A DNA stretch of 64,000 nt from Streptomyces niger (GTDB lineage: Bacteria; Actinomycetota; Actinomycetes; Streptomycetales; Streptomycetaceae), in NCBI RefSeq assembly GCF_000718305.1, contig NZ_JOFQ01000001.1:310001-374000 (forward strand), given 5' to 3'. The notes below the pieces were generated by a model that worked only from the letters and a program-made list of their open reading frames with translations, did not search any database and was not told where the DNA came from. The position numbers and the translations under genes are program-made. This document shows, piece after piece, positions 33,582 through 40,895 of this stretch (within the stretch, counting starts at the first letter, position 1; each line of letters begins with the position of its first letter).

Positions 33582-34006
33582 ATCATCACCGAAGGCGCGC
33601 CACTCCTCGCCGCTCGCCGACCGGTGGCTGTCGGGCCGGAGCGCCCCGTTTCCTTTTCCTGCGGGCCTTGGTGGGACGGTCGTTCGCGTCCCCAGGCGGC
33701 CAGCGGTTGGAGTGCGGTGTTGAGGCGGGTGCCGTCCTCGGTCAGTGTGTACTCGACGCGGGGCGGCACCTCGTCGTAGGAGACACGCTGCACGATGCCG
33801 TCCGCCTCCATCTCACGCAGGTGGGAGGCCAACACCTTCTCGGTGATGCCCGGAAGCAGTCGGCGCAGCTCGCCGAAGCGGCGGCAAGGATGCTCGTGCA
33901 GCGCCCAGAGGATCAGCACCTTCCACTTGCCGCCGATCACCTCCATCGCGGCGTCGATTCCGCAGACGTGGCCGCCTGCTGCACCCGGCCGATTCAGCGT
34001 CGTCAT
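33578..34006 (-). CDS. HxlR-family transcriptional regulator
   Basis: A 142-residue winged-helix regulator. CGIDAAMEVIGGKWKVLILWALHEHPCRRFGELRRLLPGITEKVLASHLREMEADGIVQRVSYDEVPPRVEYTLTEDG (about 14-92) is the complete HxlR domain. The single Cys near the start of the domain is often redox- or electrophile-sensing in this family. It is divergent from the imine-reductase-like gene at 34103 and likely controls it; a palindrome in the shared gap is a candidate operator. ATG 34006 is preferred over the upstream GTG at 34030 because of AGAGGGG ahead of it. The last 35 residues are a basic low-complexity tail. Confidence 0.87.
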   Translation of the reverse strand: MTTLNRPGAAGGHVCGIDAAMEVIGGKWKVLILWALHEHPCRRFGELRRLLPGITEKVLASHLREMEADGIVQRVSYDEVPPRVEYTLTEDGTRLNTALQPLAAWGRERPSHQGPQEKETGRSGPTATGRRAARSGAPSVMM

Positions 34007-34056
34007 GCCCCACCCCTCTGACCTGCTCACTCACCCCGGGGTAAGCACCCACTCCG

Positions 34057-34068
34057 AAGTGCGTACTT
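34057..34068. promoter_or_regulatory. Candidate HxlR operator (AAGTGCGTACTT)
   Basis: Palindrome AAGT-GCGT-ACTT in the 96-nt gap between the divergent HxlR and imine reductase genes, 35 nt before the latter. HxlR-family sites are often AT-bounded palindromes of this size. Confidence 0.4.
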
Positions 34069-34102
34069 GAGGACGCCCGGGCCTGGTACCAGCCTAATCG
34101 GC

Positions 34103-34984
34103 ATGGCAGACAACAACATTGAGAAGACTCCCGTCGCACTGCTGGGCCTCGGCGCAATGGGCGCCGCGCTGGCCCGTGCCTGGCTTGCCGCCGGCCACCC
34201 GGTCACCGTCTGGAACCGCACACCGGCCCGCGCCGCGGCGCTCGCCGCCGAGGGGGCGAGGGTCGCGGGCAGCGCGGCCGAAGCGGTCGCGGCGCATACC
34301 CTGGTGGTCGCGTGCCTGTTGGACGATGCCTCGGTCGACGAGGTGTTGACCGGCGCCGACCTGACCGACAGAGACCTGGTCAACCTGACCACCAGCACCC
34401 CCGCCCAGGCCCGCGCCCGCGCCGAGTGGGCCCGCGAGCGCGGCGCCCACTACCTGGACGGCGGCATCATGGCCGTCCCGCCGATGATCGGTGTCCCGGA
34501 GGCCGGCAGCTACGTCTTCTACAGCGGCTCGCGGGAGCTTTTCGAACGGCACCGGGAGACGTTGGCGGTTCCGGCCGGCACCACCTACGTCGGCCACGAC
34601 GCGGGGTTCGCCGCCCTCCACGACGTGGCCCTGCTCAGCGCCATGTACGGGATGTTCGCCGGGATCACGCACGCCTTCGCGCTGATCCGCAAGGAAGACA
34701 TCGACCCCGCATCGCTCGCCCCGCTGCTCGCCGACTGGCTCGTCGCGATGGCCCCGGGAATTCACCAGACCGCCGACCAACTGCGGCACGGCGACTACAC
34801 CAAGGGGGTCGTCTCGCGTCTCGCCATGCAGGTGGCCGGCACGCCGACCTTCCTGAGCACCGCACAGCAGCAGGGCGTCAGTCCGGAGCTGCTCAGCCCC
34901 TACTTCGCGCTGATGCGCCGCCGCTTGGCCGAGGCCGGCGGCGAGGAGGGCCTGACGGGGCTGGTCGACCTGCTGGTGCACTGA
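34103..34984 (+). CDS. NADPH-dependent imine reductase-like / beta-hydroxyacid dehydrogenase family enzyme
   Basis: A 293-residue oxidoreductase with an N-terminal Rossmann domain (VALLGLGAMGAALARAWLAAGHPVTVWNRTPARA; NRT after the second strand points to NADPH). A long interdomain helix and an all-helical C-terminal domain (ALHDVALLSAMYGMFAGITHAFALIRKE) follow. The absence of the catalytic Lys region of true beta-hydroxyacid dehydrogenases (GxxGxGxxxK) and the domain layout fit imine reductases and related enzymes. Role probably detoxification or secondary metabolism. It is divergent from and presumably regulated by HxlR. Confidence 0.8.
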   Translation: MADNNIEKTPVALLGLGAMGAALARAWLAAGHPVTVWNRTPARAAALAAEGARVAGSAAEAVAAHTLVVACLLDDASVDEVLTGADLTDRDLVNLTTSTPAQARARAEWARERGAHYLDGGIMAVPPMIGVPEAGSYVFYSGSRELFERHRETLAVPAGTTYVGHDAGFAALHDVALLSAMYGMFAGITHAFALIRKEDIDPASLAPLLADWLVAMAPGIHQTADQLRHGDYTKGVVSRLAMQVAGTPTFLSTAQQQGVSPELLSPYFALMRRRLAEAGGEEGLTGLVDLLVH

Positions 34985-35009
34985 CCCGCCGCTCAAGGCC
35001 CCGGAGACG

Positions 35010-35067
35010 GACCACGCCCCTCGGACCTCGGCCTTTGCGACCACGCCCCTCGCACCTCGGCCTCCGC
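35010..35067. repeat. 29-nt tandem duplication
   Basis: Units 35010-35038 and 35039-35067 share 26 of 29 positions (both begin GACCACGCCCCTCG). The array fills the gap between the convergent imine reductase and GNAT genes and might act as a terminator. Confidence 0.75.
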
Positions 35068-35074
35068 CCGGGAT

Positions 35075-35545
35075 TCAGAGTTCCCGTCGCATGAGGACGC
35101 ACATCGTCTCGTGGCGACGGATCGACCCGTCCGGTCCTTCCTCGTCCCAGCCGTCGGGCGCACGGCCGTATGCGGTGTACCCCAGACGTGTGTAGAGAGC
35201 GCGAGCCCGGGGGTTGTCCTCCTCCACGGCGAGCGCGGCCCGGTGCAGGCCGCGTCCTTTGATCCGTTGTTCGGCAGCTCGGATCGACAGCGTACCCAGG
35301 CCGCGGGATTGCAGTGCCGGCACCACCGCGAGCTGCCACAAGGTGCCGGCTCCCGCAGCGACCTGGTAGTCGACGCCGCCGATCGCCACCGGCAGATCCA
35401 CCGGGGTGCACACGGCCAGGTAGTCCACCTCGCCGGCTTCGGCTCGCTCCAACGCCCGTGCCACGTGACGCAGGTGCGTGGCCGAACCCGACCAGGTGCA
35501 GGCGGGGAGGTCTCGCGGCAGGAGGTCACGCACCCGGACGGGCAT
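35075..35545 (-). CDS. GNAT-family acetyltransferase
   Basis: A 156-residue acetyltransferase. GTLWQLAVVPALQSRGLGTLSIRAAEQRIKGRGLHRAALAVEEDNPRARALYTRLGYTAYG includes the acetyl-CoA-binding QSRGLG signature (about 85-90) and the ARALYTRLGY helix-strand. The N-terminus (MPVRVRDLLPRDLPA) begins the first strand and helix directly, supporting ATG 35545; the longer open frame upstream overlaps an MFS remnant and is not coding. Substrate unknown. Its 5' side abuts that decayed transporter fragment. Confidence 0.83.
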   Translation of the reverse strand: MPVRVRDLLPRDLPACTWSGSATHLRHVARALERAEAGEVDYLAVCTPVDLPVAIGGVDYQVAAGAGTLWQLAVVPALQSRGLGTLSIRAAEQRIKGRGLHRAALAVEEDNPRARALYTRLGYTAYGRAPDGWDEEGPDGSIRRHETMCVLMRREL

Positions 35546-35547
35546 CG

Positions 35548-35704
35548 TGACGCGGAGATGATGACGCCTCCGAGCAGTGGGCCGATGGCCAGCCCAGCCC
35601 GAAGCCGTTGTCCCCGTGCAGTGCGCCGATCGCCCGGCCGCGCCGGGACTCGGAGAACGCGTTCCGCACGATCGCGCCGGTGGGGGTGTAGAGCACGGCG
35701 TCCG
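35548..35704 (-). pseudogene. Fragment of an MFS drug-efflux transporter
   Basis: On the minus strand one frame reads DAVLYTPTGAIVRNAFSESRRGRAIGALHGDNGFGLG; it then continues only after a shift of frame as LAIGPLLGGVIIS. Together this is the conserved stretch before and in the fifth helix of DHA2/EmrB-type MFS exporters (rRGrAiG...gfGlaiGPLLGGvi). No further transporter sequence is visible on either side, so it is a relic of about 50 residues with a frameshift, wedged between the GNAT and ANTAR genes. Confidence 0.6.
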
Positions 35705-35808
35705 GCCGAACGCCGGCGGCAGGCTGCCGGAGCCGGATGAGTTAGGTTCGCTGGAGACCACTTGCGTGCTGTGGCCCGGGAACGGTCCGGCCAGAACCGG
35801 AGGAAACC

Positions 35809-36696
35809 ATGCCGAATCCCACAGGACCGGCGCCGATGGACGGCGAACCGTCGGACGCCCGGCAAGAGGAGCTCGACCGGCTCCAGCGGGAAGTACGGGA
35901 CCTGCGCGCCAAGGTGCGCACGCACCCACTGATCTCCCTCGCACAGGGCATCGTCCAGGAACGCTACCGACTGCCGGACGCACAGAGCGCTTTCGACCTG
36001 ATGAAGCGTTGTTCGCAACGGCACAATCTCAAACTGCGTGTGCTGGCGTCCGCCGTGGTGTCCGTGCCCCGCCCGGACGACGACCGGGGCCTGTGGTTTC
36101 CCGGCCGCTCCGACCGGAGACCGCCGGCGCTGCGGTTTTTGCCCGGTCACCGGCCGGACAAGGTCAACCGCAGCACCGTCCTCAAGCAGGTGCTGCACCA
36201 GGCACTGGACTGCACCGGGGCACCGATGGGCGATCTGCAGACGGTCGAGCCTCCGGTCGGGCTGCGGATGGAGCAGCATCGCGGGCTCAGCGAGGAGTTC
36301 CTGGACTTCTTCGCCGTGGTCGACGAAGGCACCTCCTGTTCCCTCGCCGCCCGGCGCCGGGTCCGTGTCGCCTCCGACGTCGCCTCCGACCCCACGGTCA
36401 GCGAACCGGCGCGCGAAATGATCCTGTCGGTCGGCAGCCGCACCACGCACAGCACGCCGATGCTCTCCCCCGCAGGCCGCACCGTCGGGGTGTTCTCCCT
36501 CCACCTCCCGCGGGAGAACCAGGACCTCACACGGGCGCAGGCCACCGCCATGGACGCGATAGCCGTGCAGGCCGGCCGGTGGCTCGACTGGCATCAGCGC
36601 ACCATCGTCCTGAACGCCCTGGAAGACGTCCACCGGTACGGCACGGCCCTGCGGGGCACACCGATCCGGCGACCGACCGACGACAGCGCCGGGTAG
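35809..36696 (+). CDS. ANTAR-GAF protein (possible antitermination regulator)
   Basis: A 295-residue protein with an N-terminal coiled coil (EELDRLQREVRDLRAKV), then an ANTAR domain at about 40-85 (HPLISLAQGIVQERYRLPDAQSAFDLMKRCSQRHNLKLRVLASAVV). ANTAR domains bind two-hexaloop RNA antiterminator structures. A GAF domain follows (about 125-265: VLKQVLHQALDCTGAPMGDLQTVEP, DEGTSCSLAARRRVRVASDVASDPTV, HSTPMLSPAGRTVGVFSLHLP). The order ANTAR then GAF is the reverse of most proteins of this class. Start at ATG 35809 after GGAGG. Target transcripts are not evident in the window. Confidence 0.83.
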   Translation: MPNPTGPAPMDGEPSDARQEELDRLQREVRDLRAKVRTHPLISLAQGIVQERYRLPDAQSAFDLMKRCSQRHNLKLRVLASAVVSVPRPDDDRGLWFPGRSDRRPPALRFLPGHRPDKVNRSTVLKQVLHQALDCTGAPMGDLQTVEPPVGLRMEQHRGLSEEFLDFFAVVDEGTSCSLAARRRVRVASDVASDPTVSEPAREMILSVGSRTTHSTPMLSPAGRTVGVFSLHLPRENQDLTRAQATAMDAIAVQAGRWLDWHQRTIVLNALEDVHRYGTALRGTPIRRPTDDSAG

Positions 36697-36726
36697 CACA
36701 CACTTCGCCGCCCCGTGACGCAGCAC

Positions 36727-36775
36727 GACACCGGGCGACGCCCGCTGCTACGGACGTCGCCCGGCGCTCCGTGTC
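36727..36775. terminator. Hairpin between convergent ANTAR and protease-partner genes
   Basis: Inner stem CCGGGCGACG (36731-36740) / CGTCGCCCGG (36755-36764), perfect over 10 bp, with flanking GACAC/GTGTC. The following 120 nt have GC-rich imperfect repeats and no gene. Confidence 0.65.
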
Positions 36776-36899
36776 AGTGGCGCCGGCCGGCCGAGCGCGG
36801 GGACGAGCAGCAGGAGATGAACCCCCGCGTGAGGCGATCCGCGAGCGCGGAAGGCGCGGCCTCACGCGAGCCGAAGGCGGAAGGGGCGGAAGGCGCGGC

Positions 36900-37208
36900 T
36901 CACGCGAGGCGAAGTTCGATCCACACCTCGGCCGACCGGCTACCGCTCGGCCCGGGTACCACGTGCACCCGGGCCTCCCCCGATGCCGACGCCCCCTCGG
37001 GAAGCTCCGCGTGGCACGCCAGGGTGTAGTCGCCCGGAGCCGGAACGGTCAGGGTGAACCTGCCCGCGCCGTCTGTCAGTACGGCGATATCGGGCAGCGG
37101 CTGCGGGCTTTCCGTGAAAAAGACCCGGGCGTCGGCCACCGGAGCACCGGAGGCATTGCGGACGACGCCGTTGAGCAGAGCAGCGGGGGCAGGTCCGGTT
37201 TCACTCAT
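36900..37208 (-). CDS. Small carboxypeptidase-regulatory-like (beta-sandwich) protein
   Basis: A 102-residue protein forming one Ig-like beta-sandwich of the carboxypeptidase regulatory domain type: LLNGVVRNASGAPVADARVFFTES, IAVLTDGAGRFTLTVPAPGDYTLACHA, then AEVWIELRLA. No signal peptide. It starts 10 nt after the stop of the serine protease gene, so the two form an operon. A chaperone, inhibitor or targeting role for the protease is possible, but nothing in the sequence proves it. Start at ATG 37208; the upstream extension overlaps the protease end. Confidence 0.75.
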   Translation of the reverse strand: MSETGPAPAALLNGVVRNASGAPVADARVFFTESPQPLPDIAVLTDGAGRFTLTVPAPGDYTLACHAELPEGASASGEARVHVVPGPSGSRSAEVWIELRLA

Positions 37209-37218
37209 GCTGAGATGT

Positions 37219-38157
37219 TCACGCCTTCCAGGCCACATAGTTGTTGAATACCGGCGTGGTGATGCGCGTACCGGAATTCACCCTGGCACCACCGTAGGCA
37301 TGGATGGCAAACCCGAAACGGCCGCCGGTGTCGGTACGGATGCGATAGACGGAGCTACCGCTCTGGCCGCCCGCCGTATCGATGTCGTAGTACACCTTAC
37401 GTGCGGCTACCGAGTCGATACCGCGCGCCGCGTACCACAGGGTCCCCGCCGGCTTGTCGCCCGGATAACCCGCGATGTTCCCGGTCGTCTTCAGCAGGTC
37501 GGCATCCGGGTACACCCCGAAGCCGAAATAGCCGAGGGTGGAACCGACGTTGGACGGAGTGATGATGGCGCCGTAGTCGTAGTTCTCGTCGCCGTTGTTC
37601 GTCCAGCCCGTCACCGAGCGGAAGCTGGTGCAGTTGATGCTTCCGAACGGCAGCGACGAACCGTTGCGGCCCGGCATGACCTGGATGCTCTTGACCCAGC
37701 CGTCCCGGCCGGCCACGCCGCTGCCCTTGATGTAGACCACGTGCCCGGCCGTGGCAATGGTGTGCGGTCCGAGGAACCAGCCAGTTCCCTGATATCGGGT
37801 GTTGTCGGCGGCGGTGATGAGCAAATAGCAGTGCACTCGCCACGGATAAACGGTGGTGTTGGTTATCTGGACCCGGTCGTCCGGTCCGTGGACCGTCTCC
37901 GCGACGGGCGGCGGAGGACCGAACGAGGCCTCTCCGATATCGGGCAGCGACGCACTCGGCGCGGTCCAGGACTCCGGCGAGAAGTGCTCGGGTCGCCGAT
38001 ATCCCTCCACCTGTTCCAGGCCTTCGGCGGTCGAGTGGAGCGGTTCGCCCTGCGCCCCTTCCGACGGGGGTTCCGTCATGGCCGGCTGGTCCGCGGCCAG
38101 GGCTACGGCCTCTTCCGCGGGCTCGTTCGACACAGCGGTATGCAAATCTTGCGGCAT
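37219..38157 (-). CDS. Trypsin-like (V8/glutamyl endopeptidase type) serine protease without signal peptide
   Basis: A 312-residue chymotrypsin-fold protease. The triad is seen in TIATAGHVVY (H139), ENYDYGAI (D194) and TAGGQSGSSVY (S266). The spacing and the GTGWFLGPHTIATAGH wording fit V8/glutamyl endopeptidases. The 100 N-terminal residues (AVSNEPAEEAVALAADQPAM and on) are acidic, with no hydrophobic core or twin Arg, so there is no export signal; they could be a pro-region or a docking segment. The family is normally secreted, making this form unusual. It is followed in operon by a small beta-sandwich gene. Confidence 0.83.
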   Translation of the reverse strand: MPQDLHTAVSNEPAEEAVALAADQPAMTEPPSEGAQGEPLHSTAEGLEQVEGYRRPEHFSPESWTAPSASLPDIGEASFGPPPPVAETVHGPDDRVQITNTTVYPWRVHCYLLITAADNTRYQGTGWFLGPHTIATAGHVVYIKGSGVAGRDGWVKSIQVMPGRNGSSLPFGSINCTSFRSVTGWTNNGDENYDYGAIITPSNVGSTLGYFGFGVYPDADLLKTTGNIAGYPGDKPAGTLWYAARGIDSVAARKVYYDIDTAGGQSGSSVYRIRTDTGGRFGFAIHAYGGARVNSGTRITTPVFNNYVAWKA

Positions 38158-38501
38158 TGTGCGTCACCCGGTCTTCCGGTGAGTTGATGGTCTCAACGCC
38201 GCGGCCGCAACGCCCTTCCTTCCCTCCTTCTTCTACTGCCGCTCGATAAGGGTGGCAATAGCCCCGCAGAGAGAACTCGTACCGGCCCGTGGAGTACCGC
38301 ACGACGGAACGATCCCTACCGCCGAACGTTCGTTCACGATATAGGGTCGGTGATTACAGCGAATTCCTTTGCGACGCCCTCTCCGCCGCTCTCCGTCGCC
38401 TCTCCGCCGCTCTCCGTCGCCTCTCCGCCGCCGCTCCTCACCGCCTCTCCGCCGCTCTCCACCGCCTCTCCACCGCCTCTCCCGACCGGAGATCGAGCGG
38501 G
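38158..38501. other. Protease promoter region and simple-repeat tract
   Basis: The first 200 nt are less GC-rich and include CGAACGTTCG (38318-38327) and ATATAGG, likely the protease promoter area. Positions 38378-38482 are a degenerate tandem array: 21-nt units at 38378 and 38399 are identical, then expanded by CGCCTCTCC-type subunits. The array stops 20 nt short of the TetR stop codon. No gene seen. Confidence 0.65.
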
Positions 38502-39182
38502 TCAGCGGGTGGCGAGGAGGCCGTCCACCAGCGCCCGCAGCCCCTCCATGTAGGTGTCCTCGGCGGTCAGCGGCGCCCAGTGGTCCGCGACCTGGGCCAA
38601 GCGAGGGGTCTCGCTCGGGTCGAGGTCGGCGAAGACCCGCTCCCGATAGGTGGGGCGGTCGTCGTCCGCACGCCGCCGGGCGGCTGTCGTGCGGACCACG
38701 ATCTCTCCGGCGGTGTAGTACCAGATCGCACGGTATCCGTGTACCGCCCGCTCGGGCGTCAGGCCGCACTCGACCAGGCCGTCGACGATCTGCTCGACGA
38801 ACCACAGGGCGGACGCGGCCATCAGGTCATCGGCGGTCAACACCGGCACGATCCAGGGGCAGGCGGCGAGCACTTCGTGGATCGTGGCGGCGGCGAGGAC
38901 GACCCGCTCGCGAGGCCGGTCGGGCATGCGGGGCCGGCGCAGGGTTCGCGCGGCGTAGTCGTCCAGCAGCAGGACGAGCAGTTCTTCCTTGTTGCTGACG
39001 TGGTGGTAGAGCGCCATCGGCGTACTGCCGATCTCCGTGGCCAGCCGCCGCATGGTCAGTCGGTCCACGCCGTCTTCGTCGACGATCCTGCGGGCTGTGT
39101 CGAGGACCTGCTCGCGGGAGATGCGGGGAGGTCGGCCGGTGGTTCTGCGCGGTGCGGACGGTTGCGGCATGGCCCTCATCAT
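38502..39182 (-). CDS. TetR-family regulator (TetR_C_1 type)
   Basis: A 226-residue repressor. HTH at about 20-65: ISREQVLDTARRIVDEDGVDRLTMRRLATEIGSTPMALYHHVSNKEELLVLLLDDYA. The ligand domain (VLAACPWIVPVLTADDLMAASALWFVEQIVDGLVECGLTPERAVHGYRAIWYYTAGEIV) is of the tetracycline-repressor C-terminal type. Three clustered ATGs (39182, 39179, 39170) could start it. It is divergent from the cupin gene with a 127-nt gap containing a palindromic operator candidate, so local autoregulation and control of the cupin gene are likely. Confidence 0.86.
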   Translation of the reverse strand: MMRAMPQPSAPRRTTGRPPRISREQVLDTARRIVDEDGVDRLTMRRLATEIGSTPMALYHHVSNKEELLVLLLDDYAARTLRRPRMPDRPRERVVLAAATIHEVLAACPWIVPVLTADDLMAASALWFVEQIVDGLVECGLTPERAVHGYRAIWYYTAGEIVVRTTAARRRADDDRPTYRERVFADLDPSETPRLAQVADHWAPLTAEDTYMEGLRALVDGLLATR

Positions 39183-39238
39183 TCCTCAGGCATCGACGGC
39201 ATTCCTCAGGTGTCGACAGCGGCGACTCCTGACGCTAC

Positions 39239-39258
39239 TTTTCTTACATGTACAAAAA
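39239..39258. promoter_or_regulatory. Candidate TetR operator in the TetR/cupin gap
   Basis: Palindrome with core TACATGTA (39245-39252) flanked by TTTT (39239-39242) and AAAA (39255-39258), the only AT-rich inverted repeat in the gap. It lies 52 nt before the cupin ATG and 57 nt before the TetR start. Confidence 0.55.
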
Positions 39259-39309
39259 CGCTCCCGAGCCCACCGCGCCAACGACGAACCAGCGAAAGGC
39301 GATCCCGTC

Positions 39310-39774
39310 ATGACCACCACGTCCACCACGTCCACCACTCCCCGCTCCCCCGTCGATCTGTTCGCCTCGGCGCTGCACATCGGCCCCGACGGCACTGTCC
39401 GAGCCGCCGAACGCCGCATGACCAGCGGCGATCCCGGCACCTGGCACGTTGCGACGTTCCACGTCGAGACCGATGCCGACGTGCACGCCGACCACTGGGA
39501 GATGCATCCGGAGGCCGAGGAGGCAGTGTGTTGCCTGACCGGCGGGGTCCGCCTCTACTTCCGGCCCACCGAGCCCGGCGACGCCGAGGACGTGGTGCAG
39601 TTGCCGGCGGGCACCGCCGCGATCGTCCCCCGCGGCCGCTGGCACCGCCTGGAACTGGACGCCCCGAGCGACCTGATGTCCCTCACCCTTCGCCACGGCA
39701 CCCGCCTGGAGAAGCGCACCGAACTGGAGAAGCGCATCGACCTGGAGAAGTGCACCGACACCGGCTGCTCCTGA
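39310..39774 (+). CDS. Cupin-domain protein
   Basis: A 154-residue protein with one cupin fold (about 45-135). HADHWEMHPEAEEAVCCLTGGVRLYF contains the first cupin motif with metal-binding His and Glu residues, and AAIVPRGRWHRLEL is the second with its His. Small cupins bind metals and act as dioxygenases, isomerases or sensors; the role here is unknown. The C-terminal tail consists of three 18-nt repeat units encoding LEKRTE, LEKRID, LEKCTD, outside the cupin fold. ATG 39310; no strong ribosome site. It lies opposite a TetR gene that likely controls it. Confidence 0.8.
   Translation: MTTTSTTSTTPRSPVDLFASALHIGPDGTVRAAERRMTSGDPGTWHVATFHVETDADVHADHWEMHPEAEEAVCCLTGGVRLYFRPTEPGDAEDVVQLPAGTAAIVPRGRWHRLELDAPSDLMSLTLRHGTRLEKRTELEKRIDLEKCTDTGCS
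39706..39759 (+). repeat. 18-nt coding repeat at the cupin C-terminus
   Basis: Three 18-nt units (CTGGAGAAGCGCACCGAA, CTGGAGAAGCGCATCGAC, CTGGAGAAGTGCACCGAC) encode a LEKxxx tail of three six-residue steps just before the stop. Confidence 0.85.
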
Positions 39775-39926
39775 TCGCCGCCGGTCGCGCGTCGCGGCTG
39801 ACGAACCCGGGCGAGTGCACCACCGTGCGGAGTCGCTCCGCTCGTGACACAGGCAGCGGGGCCATGCGGAGACGGCCCGAGCGAGCAGCCGATGGTTTCA
39901 TCGCCCAACGAGCGGGCAACCGCAAA

Positions 39927-39972
39927 GAAGGCCGCCCGCTGATGCATCCCCCGTCGTCAGCGAGCGGCCTTC
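39927..39972 (+). terminator. Rho-independent-type hairpin
   Basis: Arms GAAGGCCGCCCGCTGA (39927-39942) and TCAGCGAGCGGCCTTC (39957-39972) pair over 16 positions with one mismatch. It lies 150 nt after the cupin gene. Confidence 0.75.
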
Positions 39973-39980
39973 TCGTATCG

Positions 39981-40088
39981 CATCGATCGCATCGGAAGCA
40001 TCGAACGCATCGAACGCGACGGACGCGACGGACGCGACGGACGCGATGAACGCGACGGACCCGACGGACCCGACGGACGCATTGAACG
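39981..40088. repeat. 9-nt tandem repeat, twelve units
   Basis: Twelve consecutive 9-nt units in exact register: CATCGATCG, CATCGGAAG, CATCGAACG twice, CGACGGACG three times, CGATGAACG, CGACGGACC twice, CGACGGACG, CATTGAACG. It fills most of the space between the terminator at 39972 and the GNAT stop at 40136. The remaining part of the 361-nt gap 39775-40135 shows no gene. Confidence 0.9.
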
Positions 40089-40135
40089 ACCCGCCACGGC
40101 ACGATCCGGGCGAGCAAGGCACCGCCTGGGGCGCG

Positions 40136-40633
40136 TCACCGGGCGGGCGGCAGCGCGAGCCAGTCCTGCCAGGAGATGTCGCGACCCAGGTAACGGGGGT
40201 GCCGGAAGGGCCAGTCGGCGGCGATCCACTGCGGCACCAGCGCGTCGAGCGCGCGCTCCACCTCGCCACCGGCATGGTCGTCCACCACCCACCAGGCGAT
40301 CTCCCCGTCGGAGCCGATGCGCTCGGGCGGGTCGATGTAGACGCAGCCGAGGAGCGTCGTTTCGTCCTCGTCCAACAGCGCGTAGTTGAACGACTGGTGC
40401 GCGGCTATCTCCTTCTCGTGCCGCAGCAGGTCGACGCGGTCCTCTTCATACGTCATCGTCTCCTTGGGCCAGCCCCAGGCCGGACCGAAGATCTCCCACA
40501 GGCGCTCTCGGGAGCCCATCACGGCGGGGTAGTCGATCGCGGTGTCCGCCTCCCGGATCGGCCGCAGGTGCAGCGCGGTGTCGGGCACGCGCACGTACGT
40601 GGGGTGGACGAAGTCGTCAGGCAGCCAGCTCAT
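40136..40633 (-). CDS. GNAT-like acetyltransferase domain protein
   Basis: A 165-residue protein of the GNAT superfamily. LHLRPIREADTAIDYPAVMGSRERLWEIFG, then FNYALLDEDETTLLGCVYIDPPERIGSDGEIAWWVVDDHAGGEVERALDALVPQWIAADWPF follow the strand and helix order. The usual Q/RxxGxG/A acetyl-CoA loop is degenerate (VDDHAGGEVERAL), so activity is uncertain. Start at ATG 40633; no strong Shine-Dalgarno. Stands alone between repeat-rich gaps. Confidence 0.7.
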   Translation of the reverse strand: MSWLPDDFVHPTYVRVPDTALHLRPIREADTAIDYPAVMGSRERLWEIFGPAWGWPKETMTYEEDRVDLLRHEKEIAAHQSFNYALLDEDETTLLGCVYIDPPERIGSDGEIAWWVVDDHAGGEVERALDALVPQWIAADWPFRHPRYLGRDISWQDWLALPPAR

Positions 40634-40759
40634 AAGGGCCGAGGCTACAACTCGGCGGGACGAACCGGGCGTCCTACGGGGCGATCCGGGCGAAGCAGTC
40701 GGCGTCACGGCGGACGATCACCGGAATCCACGCAGGCCGCCGCCACGCGGGGCAACGCG

Positions 40760-40789
40760 GTCGGGCGCACGCCGGTCGGGCGCACGCCG
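40760..40789. repeat. 15-nt perfect tandem duplication
   Basis: GTCGGGCGCACGCCG at 40760-40774 is repeated at 40775-40789, in the gap between the GNAT gene and the HTH gene. Confidence 0.8.
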
Positions 40790-40895
40790 GTCCAGGCCGC
40801 GGGTCTCGCGCCGATCGGTCTCGCCTTCCCTGTCGGACGAGAATCCGCGCGCGGCCGCCCTGTCACGGCCACCCTCGGCACGGCCGCCCGTCAGG

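Noticed and set aside
39981..40088. The direct repeat arrays as CRISPR
   Set aside because: Units are contiguous with no spacers, periods are 8-35 nt and no cas gene is present.
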